This document shows positions 7,138 through 15,294 of a DNA stretch of 64,000 nt, piece after piece (position 1 is the stretch's first letter; each line of letters begins with the position of its first letter). Origin of the DNA: an uncultured bacterium (GTDB lineage Bacteria; Bacillota_I; Bacilli_A; RFN20; CAG-826); the NCBI GenBank assembly GCA_949283025.1, contig CASDRB010000005.1, forward strand, positions 128,347 to 192,346, in the 5' to 3' direction. The notes under the pieces were generated by a model. It worked only from the letters and a program-made list of their open reading frames with translations, had not been told where the DNA came from and did not search any database. A program made the translations under genes and the position numbers.

Positions 7138-8804
7138 TATTTATCATCGTCATCATAATAATCGTCATATTCATCATAATCGACATCTTCGTCGTCGTAT
7201 TCATCACCATCAAATTCGTCTTCTTCTTCAAATTGACGCAATTCTTCTTCGGTATAAATAGACATTCTTTGCGATGGATCAACGCTAGTGACGATACCAG
7301 TTTCGTGCTCTTCGCTATCCTTTTTCTTTTTCTTAAATTTAGTTTGATTGGCTTTAGATTTTTTAGCTTCGTCAGCCAATTCTTTTTCTAAATCTTGCAA
7401 AGTAGTCGTCGTTTTAACTTCCATAGTTGGAACGACAGGCTCGACTACTTTTTCTTGTTTGGCTGGCTCTGGTGTGACTTCGACTTTTTCTTCGATGACT
7501 TCTTGATGAACTTGTGGTTGTTCTAAAACCTCATCTAAACGATCAGCTTCTTCTTCTAAAGTTTCAATTTCTTCTTCACTCAACTCTTCATCATAATGTC
7601 TTTGATCAGGAGCAACATAACCACTTTGTGCCAATTCTTTGGCTTGTTCGGCTTTTTGTTGAGCCTCATAAGCAGCTATAGCTGCTTTTTGTCTTTCTTC
7701 GACATCCATTCTTTCTAATTCTTCATAAGTTTGATAAGTGTCGCCATCTTGAAGAGCTTGATCTAATTCTTTAATGGTAATGTTATATCCAGTTAAACGA
7801 GACGCTAAACGAACATTGACCCATTTGCGACCTAACGCTAATGAAAGGGTCTCGTTATTGACCACCGCTAAAGCAGTCTTGTGTTCTTTATCAACATTAA
7901 CACCGACAACTTGAGCTGGTTTTAAAGCCTCGATAATAAATAATCCAGCATTTTCACTATAGCCGATGACATCGACTTTTTCTTTATTTGATGAGTTGCC
8001 TAATTGAGCGACCACTTTTTGAATTCTTGTCCCGTTAGGACCAATGCAAGCACCGGCAGGATCAACATTTGGATCATTACTATAAACAGCGACTTTGCTT
8101 CTTTCACCAGCTTCACGAGCGATTCCTTTAATAATAATTGTGCCATCATAAACTTCGTGAATCTCTTCTTCAAAGACACGTTTTAAATACCCTTCATTAG
8201 CACGAGATACGACGATTCGCGCCCCTTTTGGTCCGCTAGCTACATCGCTGACATACAATTTAATAATATCTTTAGCGCGAAACTTTTCGTCGCCAATTAA
8301 TTCTTTTTTAGGCACAAAAATAGTGGCCCTAGAAATATTGACAGAAAGACCATTTTCTTCAACTTTTTCCACTACACCGGTAATCATTTCGCCGATTTTA
8401 TCTTTATATACAGTGTATAAAGCTTCTTTTTCAGCTTCGCTGATTTTTTGTTTTAATACAGATTTAATAGATAAAGCGGTCGATTTAACAATCTCTTCTG
8501 GCTTACATGGAATACGATAATAATCTCCAACTTTATAATTTTTGTTTTCTTTTTGAGCGTCCGCTAATGAGATTTCTAAAAAGTCATCTTCGACTTCATC
8601 GACGACAGTTTTAAGTTGAGCCATATCAATCGTACCTTTTTCAGCATCGATATTAACTTCAACCAAAGCATCATCGCCCCCTAATTGTTTTTTTAAGCCT
8701 TTTGTCATCGCTTCTTTTAAAGCGGTTAAAATGCTTTCTTTAGAAATACCTTTCGCACTTTCTAATTCGTTTAATGCATCTAAAAATTGCTTGGCATCAA
8801 TCAT
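7137..8804 (-). CDS. nusA: Transcription termination/antitermination protein NusA with long acidic tail
   Basis: NusA binds RNA polymerase and nascent RNA and tunes pausing, termination and antitermination. Residues 1 to about 345 carry the N-terminal domain, an S1 domain and two KH domains (DPAGACIGPNGTRIQ is the KH GxxG loop). The remaining roughly 200 residues are a low-complexity tail rich in Glu, Lys, Asp and Gln, ending in a tract of mainly Asp, Glu and Tyr. Most Firmicutes NusA proteins are 350-400 residues. The long acidic tail is an extension. The gene follows rimP by 14 bases. Confidence 0.95.
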   Translation of the reverse strand: MIDAKQFLDALNELESAKGISKESILTALKEAMTKGLKKQLGGDDALVEVNIDAEKGTIDMAQLKTVVDEVEDDFLEISLADAQKENKNYKVGDYYRIPCKPEEIVKSTALSIKSVLKQKISEAEKEALYTVYKDKIGEMITGVVEKVEENGLSVNISRATIFVPKKELIGDEKFRAKDIIKLYVSDVASGPKGARIVVSRANEGYLKRVFEEEIHEVYDGTIIIKGIAREAGERSKVAVYSNDPNVDPAGACIGPNGTRIQKVVAQLGNSSNKEKVDVIGYSENAGLFIIEALKPAQVVGVNVDKEHKTALAVVNNETLSLALGRKWVNVRLASRLTGYNITIKELDQALQDGDTYQTYEELERMDVEERQKAAIAAYEAQQKAEQAKELAQSGYVAPDQRHYDEELSEEEIETLEEEADRLDEVLEQPQVHQEVIEEKVEVTPEPAKQEKVVEPVVPTMEVKTTTTLQDLEKELADEAKKSKANQTKFKKKKKDSEEHETGIVTSVDPSQRMSIYTEEELRQFEEEDEFDGDEYDDEDVDYDEYDDYYDDDDK

Positions 8805-8818
8805 TTTTGTTTACTCCT

Positions 8819-9277
8819 TTAAAATTTAATAGCCAATCGCGCTTTAGCGATATTTTTTAATGTTAATTCTGCGTTAAATTCACGCGTTTTGATTTTATAA
8901 TTTAATACAAGTTTTTCATCATCACAGTAAACGATGCTGCCTTGCATGATGTTTTCACCCTTATAAGGATTGATGAGGTGAAGTTGTACGTAACGCCCGA
9001 CATAATCTTTTAATTTATCAATAGAAATCGGTTTTTCAGCCCCTAGTGAGGAAACATCAAGCATATATGATTCATCACCAGTATCTAATGTATCTAAATA
9101 TTCTGATAGTTTCTGGCTGATTTCGCATATCGCATTCATATCAATCGGCTCTATTCTGTCGACGACAATTGATAAAATTAAATCACCTTTTTCTTTTTTG
9201 GATGTTAAAGAAATTAAGTCGTATCCTAATTCTTTTACCTTATCATTTAAAGCGTCTTTTAATAAATTTACGTTCAC
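8819..9277 (-). CDS. rimP: Ribosome maturation factor RimP
   Basis: RimP (152 residues) assists assembly of the 30S subunit. The two-domain pattern is recognisable: the N-terminal part (LISLTSKKEKGDLILSIVVD), the cISxxLSEYLD region, and YMLDVSSLGAEKPI followed by an SH3-like C-terminal domain. It is the first gene of the operon. A good ribosome-binding site (AAAGGAGGT) precedes the ATG-equivalent start, and the upstream leader contains a promoter and attenuator-like hairpins. Confidence 0.94.
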   Translation of the reverse strand: MNVNLLKDALNDKVKELGYDLISLTSKKEKGDLILSIVVDRIEPIDMNAICEISQKLSEYLDTLDTGDESYMLDVSSLGAEKPISIDKLKDYVGRYVQLHLINPYKGENIMQGSIVYCDDEKLVLNYKIKTREFNAELTLKNIAKARLAIKF

Positions 9278-9298
9278 TTGAACCTCCTTTTAAATATA

Positions 9299-9337
9299 AA
9301 GAGTGGCCCGAGAGCCACTCTTATTAAAATTAAGAGT
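9299..9337 (-). promoter_or_regulatory. Candidate transcription attenuator in the rimP leader
   Basis: On the minus strand two hairpins compete for the same bases. The first pairs TAAGAGT... wait-state segment ACTCTTA (complement of 9331-9337) with TAAGAGT (complement of 9317-9323). The second pairs AAGAGTGGC (complement of 9314-9322) with GCCACTCTT (complement of 9299-9307) and is followed by a T/A-rich stretch. Formation of the first would prevent the second, terminator-like one. rimP-nusA leaders with attenuators are known in bacteria. The T tract here is imperfect. Confidence 0.55.
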
Positions 9338-9362
9338 TATCGATAGTTTCCTACCGCCTTTA

Positions 9363-9391
9363 ATCATATATGAGTCGATAAGAAGAGTCAA
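9363..9391 (-). promoter_or_regulatory. Promoter of the rimP operon
   Basis: TTGACT at -35 (9386-9391), exactly 17 bases of spacer, and TATGAT at -10 (9363-9368) point towards rimP. This gives a leader of about 80 bases that includes the attenuator-like hairpins. Confidence 0.8.
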
Positions 9392-9404
9392 TAATAATTT
9401 AACT

Positions 9405-10418
9405 TTAGTTAATTTTAAAAACAAAGGGAATATTTGCTTCTTCCATATCTTTTGCAACATTTATTTCATCACCAGAAAGAATTTTAAAGTATTCTTCATA
9501 CAAAATTCTATCTTCAGGATTTTCTACTCTTGTAGTGTAATTTGTTTTTTCATTAGGACTAGTGTTAGGAACTCCAACTAGGGTCGTATTGTTTATATAT
9601 TTAATATCTTCTCCATTTATTGCTTTATATGTTGCATATATTTGAAAAGAAGAATTATCGTTTCTATATTTCCCAACCTGTTGCGAAACAACTTCAAAAC
9701 TATATCCTTGTTGTCTTAATTCTTCCATTTGTCCAACATATGAGTTTGATTTAAGTAAACTTTCTGCCGAATTATAATTTGCTATGTCATAGTAATCAAT
9801 AATTTCTGTACCAACATTATTTGTGTATATTGCATCGTAAATAGAATCTATATTGTCATTATATCCTGTTCGCAGTTCATATACTTTTAGTTCACTATTT
9901 CTTTCAAAAACTGCATTGGTCAACAACTCATTATCTTCAATGCTAATGTTTACAAGTTTAACTAATTTACAATTTGAAGGCATCATAGTTGAAACGAATG
10001 CGTTAACAGATGCATAAGACACTTCATTCTCTGGAATTGTGTATGTTAAAGTTTCAGACCAATCTGATTTATATAAACTAGTTGACCCATCTTCATTTTC
10101 TATTTCTGCAAGAGCTTGAACTTTAAATGTCGTGATGGAATCTTTTACGACATAAAAATAAGAGTTTTCACTCGTTTCAAAATAATCATCGTCGTCGTTA
10201 ATAGAAATATAGTAACTATCAGCTTCTTCCACTGCATCCCATGAAAGAATATAATTCTTGTCGTCATATTGTAAATTTTTAGCTTTATCTGGTTTATTTT
10301 GATTAGAGGTTTCAAATACTCCCAACATATTAAGGATTAAAAATCCTCCTAATCCAACACCTACTAAAGCGATTGCACCAACTAAAACATTAATTACAAC
10401 TTTTGCTGTTTTTTTCAT
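9405..10418 (-). CDS. Membrane-anchored surface protein with fibronectin type III-like domain
   Basis: The 337-residue product has one N-terminal transmembrane segment (residues 8-33) and a large outside part. Residues 45-130 resemble a fibronectin type III module (LQYDDKNYILSWDAVEEADSYYISI). The rest is rich in Asn, Asp, Glu and Ser and is not recognised. An AAGGTG ribosome-binding site precedes the ATG. It is a probable cell-surface or adhesion-type protein, but no specific role is visible. It stands alone between the rimP promoter and the DUF21/CBS genes. Confidence 0.65.
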   Translation of the reverse strand: MKKTAKVVINVLVGAIALVGVGLGGFLILNMLGVFETSNQNKPDKAKNLQYDDKNYILSWDAVEEADSYYISINDDDDYFETSENSYFYVVKDSITTFKVQALAEIENEDGSTSLYKSDWSETLTYTIPENEVSYASVNAFVSTMMPSNCKLVKLVNISIEDNELLTNAVFERNSELKVYELRTGYNDNIDSIYDAIYTNNVGTEIIDYYDIANYNSAESLLKSNSYVGQMEELRQQGYSFEVVSQQVGKYRNDNSSFQIYATYKAINGEDIKYINNTTLVGVPNTSPNEKTNYTTRVENPEDRILYEEYFKILSGDEINVAKDMEEANIPFVFKIN

Positions 10419-10485
10419 ATGTAATTCACCTTGATAAATATAGGAATATTTTATTGTAAAATATTTGCCATATCAACATAATTAA

Positions 10486-11784
10486 TTATTGTTTATCTAT
10501 TATCCTTACTAAAATCTTTTTAACTGTGTGATGTTTTCCTAAAGCAATTACTTTTAAAATTAGATTTTTATATTCAACCGTATCATTAATATTTGCAAAA
10601 CGATCATCTAAAAGTTCAATAATAAAACCACCTATTGTTACATATTCAGTATCAATACTATTAAAATCTAAATCAAAATGTTGACAAAAATCTTCTAAAT
10701 TTAAGCCACCATCGACGATAAAATCACCATTAGAAGTTTTATCAATAATCGTGTTTAAATGGTCATTTTCATCCCAAATCTCACCCACTATTTCTTCAAT
10801 GATGTCTTCTTTTGTAATCATGCCTTCTGTTCCACCATATTCATCTAAAACGATGGCGATATCGGTTTTATTGGTGTTAAAAAATTGATAGACATCATTA
10901 ATTTCAGTTGTCTTTGGAAAAAAAGATATAGAATGGACAATATCTTTAATTGATTTTGTCTTTTTTTCTAATTTTAATTTAATTAATTCTTTACTGGTTA
11001 CATATCCGATGATGTTATCGATATTACCATCAAAAATAATAATCTTAGAATAATTAAATGTATGATAGTTATTGCAAATTGTGTCAATATCAGTTTTTAT
11101 ATCAAAACCAAATATTTTTGTGCGAGGAGTCATAATTTGAAAAATTTCTGTAGATGCATAATCAATTGTATCTCTTAATAATTCTGCTTTATCCTCATCA
11201 ATTAGACCTTGTTTTTCCCCTTCATCAATCATTTCATGAAGTTCGTCTTCTTTAATTTGCACTTTTTTTACTTTTTTATTGATAGGATAGCAAATTATGG
11301 CTCCAAAGCCGCCGACAATAAAAGTAATTGGCAAAGTTATATAATAACAAACGCTGATTGCAAAAGAATACCATCTAGTCAATTTATAATTATAAATTTT
11401 TCCTAATGATTTAGCGATGATTTCACCAAAAGTAATCTTTAAAACTAGCATGCACATCGAAGCAATTAAACCGATTGATTCTTGTATTTTAGGATCGCTG
11501 ATAGTTAAAATTTGGATGGCGATGGTAATACCCAATAAAGTTGAAATAGTATCTAAAGCAACATTGATTGTGTCGTTTAATAACAATATTGTCGAGATAG
11601 TTTTATCATAATTTTTACTTAATTTTAATGCGCGATTCACACTTTTGTTTTTCGGGTTAGATTTTAATGAATGTTCCAATTTTTTAATAGATACGCTTCC
11701 ATATGCCATGTCAGCGCTAGAAAAAAAGATACTTAAAACCATTAATATCGCTAAAAGAATGCTATACACAATTATTAAAATCAT
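10486..11784 (-). CDS. CNNM/HlyC-CorC family membrane protein (DUF21, CBS pair, CorC domain)
   Basis: The 432-residue protein begins with a DUF21 transmembrane domain (about residues 1-160). It continues with two CBS domains (about 200-325, including IMTPRTKIFGF and VLDEYGGTEGMITKEDIIEEIVGEI) and ends with a CorC/HlyC domain (about 345-430). The family covers magnesium/cobalt efflux or transport proteins often annotated as hemolysins. Its start overlaps the stop of the upstream paralogue by ATGA, so the pair is translationally coupled and may form heteromers. Confidence 0.88.
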   Translation of the reverse strand: MILIIVYSILLAILMVLSIFFSSADMAYGSVSIKKLEHSLKSNPKNKSVNRALKLSKNYDKTISTILLLNDTINVALDTISTLLGITIAIQILTISDPKIQESIGLIASMCMLVLKITFGEIIAKSLGKIYNYKLTRWYSFAISVCYYITLPITFIVGGFGAIICYPINKKVKKVQIKEDELHEMIDEGEKQGLIDEDKAELLRDTIDYASTEIFQIMTPRTKIFGFDIKTDIDTICNNYHTFNYSKIIIFDGNIDNIIGYVTSKELIKLKLEKKTKSIKDIVHSISFFPKTTEINDVYQFFNTNKTDIAIVLDEYGGTEGMITKEDIIEEIVGEIWDENDHLNTIIDKTSNGDFIVDGGLNLEDFCQHFDLDFNSIDTEYVTIGGFIIELLDDRFANINDTVEYKNLILKVIALGKHHTVKKILVRIIDKQ

Positions 11785-12896
11785 TGTTTTGCCTCCTTTT
11801 TAATAGGAAGTAAATTAGGATTTTGACCAACTAATTGATTTAAAATATCTTCCATCGTAACCATTCCGATTACTTCTTCTTGATGGTTTTTGACTAAAGC
11901 AAGATGGATTCTAGTTTTATTTAATTCATTAAAAATATCATCAACTTTATCATCTAAATAAGCAAAGACAGGTTCTAAAACAACACTTCTTATATCTAAA
12001 TGACGGTCTTTAGCGTATTCTTTAAAATAACGGTTGATAGAAAAAATACCTACAAATTCATTTTTTTCTAAATCAAATACGGGAAATCTAGAAAATGAAC
12101 TATTCAAAATTATTTGATTGATTTTTTCAATAGTTAAATCTTTGTTAGTTATATAAACCATTTGATTTAATGGGGTAAAAACAGATTCAATGCTGATTGA
12201 ATCAAAACTGAATGCTTTTTTTAAAATTTCCATTTCATTGGGCTCTAATAATTTTTCATCAGGATTGACGATGTTTTCATCGCTGATAGCTTCATCAGCT
12301 GCCATGACAAAATCTTCTTTAGATAGCATATTAGTCTCTTTGATTTTAAATATTTTATGAACTAATTTTAAAACTAATCTAAAAAATAAAATAATTGGAT
12401 AAAAAATAATTCCAACAATAAAATCTGGCCATGCTAGGACATAAACCATCTTATCAGGAATTGATTTGGACAAAATTTTAGGAATAGTATCTGCCACTAT
12501 ATATAACAAACTAGCCATTACAATCGTCGATAAAACAGCTTCCACTGAATCTCCTAAACCATAAGCATTGCATAAATTATAAAATAAGACCGCTGAAATA
12601 AATGACATGATGGTTTGAGCGATATTGTTTCCTACTAATACACTTACAAGTGTATCTTCAAATTTTTCACTCAATCGCACAATAATTTTTGCTGTTATTT
12701 TTCCTTGCGAAGCTAGCACTTTGAAATGATACTTATTACAATTAGAAAAAGCATTTTCAGATGCTGAAAAAATAGCAGAACAAATCAATAATAAAGCGAT
12801 GATTATCCAACATAGCCAATCTGGCATGCCAAAAACCGTGGCACTAGGGCCAGGGTCATCAACAGCAGATAAAACTAGTGAACCAGTTATATTCAT
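11781..12896 (-). CDS. CNNM family membrane protein lacking the CorC domain
   Basis: This 371-residue paralogue of the next gene has a DUF21 domain (about residues 15-190) and a CBS pair (about 225-355, with MEDILNQLVGQNP). It stops where the CorC/HlyC domain would begin. An N-terminal stretch of about 25 residues precedes the first membrane helix. The missing CorC domain suggests a subunit-like role beside the full-length neighbour. No Shine-Dalgarno sequence is seen; a TATAGT box lies three bases from the ATG. Confidence 0.82.
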   Translation of the reverse strand: MNITGSLVLSAVDDPGPSATVFGMPDWLCWIIIALLLICSAIFSASENAFSNCNKYHFKVLASQGKITAKIIVRLSEKFEDTLVSVLVGNNIAQTIMSFISAVLFYNLCNAYGLGDSVEAVLSTIVMASLLYIVADTIPKILSKSIPDKMVYVLAWPDFIVGIIFYPIILFFRLVLKLVHKIFKIKETNMLSKEDFVMAADEAISDENIVNPDEKLLEPNEMEILKKAFSFDSISIESVFTPLNQMVYITNKDLTIEKINQIILNSSFSRFPVFDLEKNEFVGIFSINRYFKEYAKDRHLDIRSVVLEPVFAYLDDKVDDIFNELNKTRIHLALVKNHQEEVIGMVTMEDILNQLVGQNPNLLPIKKEAKQ

Positions 12897-12935
12897 ATTA
12901 CTATATATTTAAACAAAAAATATTTATTATTACAA

Positions 12936-13631
12936 TTATAATTTTAATGAACGATTTTTTAAAATTGTGATAAATAAGGCTAAATCAATTTCATTTGTTA
13001 TTTTAAAATTATCGCGATCGCCGCTAACTAAATATAGTTTTTGTTGATTATTTAAAACAAGTTGACAATCATCACTTGCATCTAAAATATTATATTTAAT
13101 AGCATTTTGATGAGCATTATAAATAATGTCAAATCTAAATGATGAAGGCGTTTGTTCTTGATAGGTGACACTGCGGATTGGTATATCATCAACACACACG
13201 CAATCATTAGTATGCACAATAGTGTCAATCGCCTTAATCGCGGTTAAGCAAGCATGATGTTTTTTACAAGTATCGATATTGTCATATATGATTTTTTTGC
13301 TGACTAAAGGTCTAGCGCTATCATGAATGACAATTATTTCATCATCATCAACCCATGGTTTTAAATAAGTAAGGGCTAAAAAGACGCTTTCTTGGCGAGT
13401 TTTTCCACCTTCAATAATGATAACTTTATCATTTTTATAAGTCTTTTTTAATAATTCAATCTTTTCGTTTGGAACAACTAAAATAATTTTTTGAATTTCT
13501 TCAACGCTTAAAAACGTATGAAGTGAATACATAAAAAGAGGTTGACCATCAACCTCAATAAAACCTTTAGGAATATTATGCGATTCCATTCTAGATCCAG
13601 AACCAGCAGCAAGTAAAATTCCAATTGCCAT
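12936..13631 (-). CDS. IspD/TarI-family cytidylyltransferase
   Basis: This 231-residue nucleotidyltransferase transfers CMP from CTP to a polyol phosphate. The CTP-binding loop GILLAAGSGSRM is at residues 4-15, PKGFIEVDGQPLF follows, and VIHDSARPLV, QEQTPSSFR and GDRDNFKITNEIDL are family signatures. IspD (methylerythritol phosphate, isoprenoid route) and TarI (ribitol phosphate, wall polymers) cannot be separated from these motifs. No other mevalonate-independent or teichoic-acid gene is next to it. It is three bases from the zinc-ribbon gene. Confidence 0.85.
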   Translation of the reverse strand: MAIGILLAAGSGSRMESHNIPKGFIEVDGQPLFMYSLHTFLSVEEIQKIILVVPNEKIELLKKTYKNDKVIIIEGGKTRQESVFLALTYLKPWVDDDEIIVIHDSARPLVSKKIIYDNIDTCKKHHACLTAIKAIDTIVHTNDCVCVDDIPIRSVTYQEQTPSSFRFDIIYNAHQNAIKYNILDASDDCQLVLNNQQKLYLVSGDRDNFKITNEIDLALFITILKNRSLKL

Positions 13632-13633
13632 AA

Positions 13634-13762
13634 TTATTCTTTTTTATAGCCACAAACTGGGCAAATGTCTAAATCATCATCGACTTCAGCCCCGCATAAT
13701 GGACAAACCCATGTTGATTTGTTTTGATTTTCGCTAGTGGCAAATTCAATTTTTTCTTCCAT
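13634..13762 (-). CDS. Small zinc-ribbon protein
   Basis: This 42-residue protein starts MEEKIEF and carries two CxxC knuckles (CPLCG and CPVCG), a rubredoxin-like or double zinc-ribbon fold. A longer reading from 13840 exists but would run into the neighbouring gene. The ATG at 13762 has an AAGAGG ribosome-binding site eight bases upstream and is preferred. Function unknown. It lies three bases upstream of the cytidylyltransferase and is probably co-transcribed with it. Confidence 0.65.
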   Translation of the reverse strand: MEEKIEFATSENQNKSTWVCPLCGAEVDDDLDICPVCGYKKE

Positions 13763-13778
13763 AATTAACCTCTTAATA

Positions 13779-14984
13779 TTAATGATAAGGATTAACGGTA
13801 ATAGATCCATCAACGCAGACGACAATCGTCGTTCCTGCACTTGCTAACCAGTTAGAACCCCTCGTTATATTTTTCCAATCTGATTTTCTTCCACCATAAT
13901 TAATTCTTGCCAAACGTTTGCAACCAAAGAAAGCATTATAACCAATTCTAGTGACGCTCAATGGTATTGAAACAACTTTTAAATTAGGGCAATTAGAAAA
14001 AGCAGAAGGTCCAATTTCGCTAATTCCTAAAGGAATAATAGCGATTTCCAAATTTTCATTTTGTGAGAAAGCATGTCCACCAATTGAAGACAATTTTTCA
14101 GGCAAGCCCTTACCTGGAGCATACTTCACTTGAGTGATTACGGTAGGATTAGTAGATGGTTGAGCAACATTAGATTCATTGGGTTTATTTTGCATTCCAG
14201 GAGTTTGAATAACAATTGGTGCTACTCCACCCATCGACATTGGATAACCATTATTTTGCATTTGCTGTGCCATCATCTCTTGTCGAGCTTTTTGTGCTTC
14301 TAAAATTCGTAAAGCTTCTTTAATATAAATTCTATTTTTAAATGCAGCAGCATAAATAATTGTTAAAATAATTGCAACAATAAATACTCCGCCTAGACAA
14401 AATAATGAGTATTGAATATCAATAGAAGTTGCATTTATGACCCCATAATCTGGTAAATTTTTGCCAACAAATAATTTTAAAATAACAAAATGCATTGTAA
14501 CCACAATAGCGCTCAATATTACCTGGAAAGCAAATATGGCCCAAAACAAACCTTTTGGAACTTTCCAAGGAATGACGCCAGCAAGCAATCCAACCAAAGC
14601 AAAAATGACAGCAAACAAACCTAATAATGCAATAATAACCAATACCCCAAAAACAACATAATTAAATACTTGCGTGAATATATTTGCATATTGAGCAGGG
14701 AGCATATTGGCTATGTAATTGTCAGTAAAATAATTAAAAGCCGCGCTCGGTTTAATATCCTTTAAAAAATTATTTAAAACAAATTTAGCATAATCAATAG
14801 CGTAAACATCGTGAAAAGTGTATTTGCCTCCCGCAATTGAATCGCCAAATTTAAAAAGTGGAACATACCATAAAACGGCAGCTAATCCACCAATACCTAA
14901 AAGTAAAAAAATCGATGAAAAGATGGTTCCCGCAGACCAGCGCTTAACCACTTTCATCCCATTAATTCTATTAATCGTGTTCAT
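13779..14984 (-). CDS. Multi-pass membrane protein with C-terminal BspA-type leucine-rich repeats
   Basis: The 401-residue protein has four predicted membrane helices in its first 225 residues. A coiled, Gln/Met-rich linker follows (EAQKARQEMMAQQMQ). From about residue 300 there are BspA-type LRR_5 repeats (ISEIGPSAFSNCPNLKVVSIP and the next unit VTRIGYNAFFGCKRLARINY). Such repeats usually sit on secreted surface proteins, so the fusion to a membrane domain is notable. TATAAT lies eight bases before the ATG and no Shine-Dalgarno sequence is seen. Confidence 0.7.
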   Translation of the reverse strand: MNTINRINGMKVVKRWSAGTIFSSIFLLLGIGGLAAVLWYVPLFKFGDSIAGGKYTFHDVYAIDYAKFVLNNFLKDIKPSAAFNYFTDNYIANMLPAQYANIFTQVFNYVVFGVLVIIALLGLFAVIFALVGLLAGVIPWKVPKGLFWAIFAFQVILSAIVVTMHFVILKLFVGKNLPDYGVINATSIDIQYSLFCLGGVFIVAIILTIIYAAAFKNRIYIKEALRILEAQKARQEMMAQQMQNNGYPMSMGGVAPIVIQTPGMQNKPNESNVAQPSTNPTVITQVKYAPGKGLPEKLSSIGGHAFSQNENLEIAIIPLGISEIGPSAFSNCPNLKVVSIPLSVTRIGYNAFFGCKRLARINYGGRKSDWKNITRGSNWLASAGTTIVVCVDGSITVNPYH

Positions 14985-15069
14985 ACATTATTATTATATA
15001 CAAAATGTTATTTTATTTAACACTAAAAAATGCTTTTTTTCATTATTTTATATTTAGTTATTTGTGCAA

Positions 15070-15098
15070 TTGACAATAACGAGTCAATCAATTATATT
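15070..15098 (+). promoter_or_regulatory. Promoter of the Ig-like/MBL lipoprotein operon
   Basis: TTGACA at -35 (15070-15075), 17 bases and TATATT at -10 (15093-15098) make a near-consensus promoter. The start codon is about 190 bases downstream, leaving an unusually long leader. Confidence 0.8.
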
Positions 15099-15105
15099 AA
15101 AGTTA

Positions 15106-15206
15106 GAATAGGTTTGAGACACCCCCCGGTTTCCACTCCTCAATAGGAAAACTAGTCTTATAAAAACACGTTAAATCTATTCATGTTTTTTGACACCAAT
15201 GAGGAG
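15106..15206 (+). ncRNA. Candidate structured leader RNA with pseudoknot
   Basis: The 310-base gap 14985-15294 holds the promoter, this element and the ribosome-binding site. A 10-bp stem pairs GAATAGGTTT (15106-15115) with AAATCTATTC (15173-15182). Inside it GGTTTCC (15128-15134) pairs with GGAAAAC (15146-15152). The loop CTCCTCA (15136-15142) is complementary to TGAGGAG (15200-15206), which would make a 7-bp pseudoknot. AAAAACA/TGTTTTT (15163-15191) is a possible alternative hairpin. It matches no riboswitch or leader class that I recognise. Its location between a strong promoter and a lipoprotein gene suggests a cis-regulatory RNA. Confidence 0.45.
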
Positions 15207-15294
15207 GTAAAAGCTAGGGATTTTTTATTTTGTTTGTTTGAGAATATCTTTTATTTAGAACTAAATTTTTAAGTGCAAGAAAGGAGCACATATA

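Noticed and set aside
7098..7391. Long hydrophobic plus-strand reading frame opposite nusA
   Set aside because: It is the antisense shadow of the Asp/Glu-rich NusA tail and has no ribosome-binding site.
15070..15294. Known riboswitch (c-di-GMP, TPP, FMN, preQ1, T-box, lysine, SAM)
   Set aside because: None of the conserved core motifs of these classes could be found in the leader.
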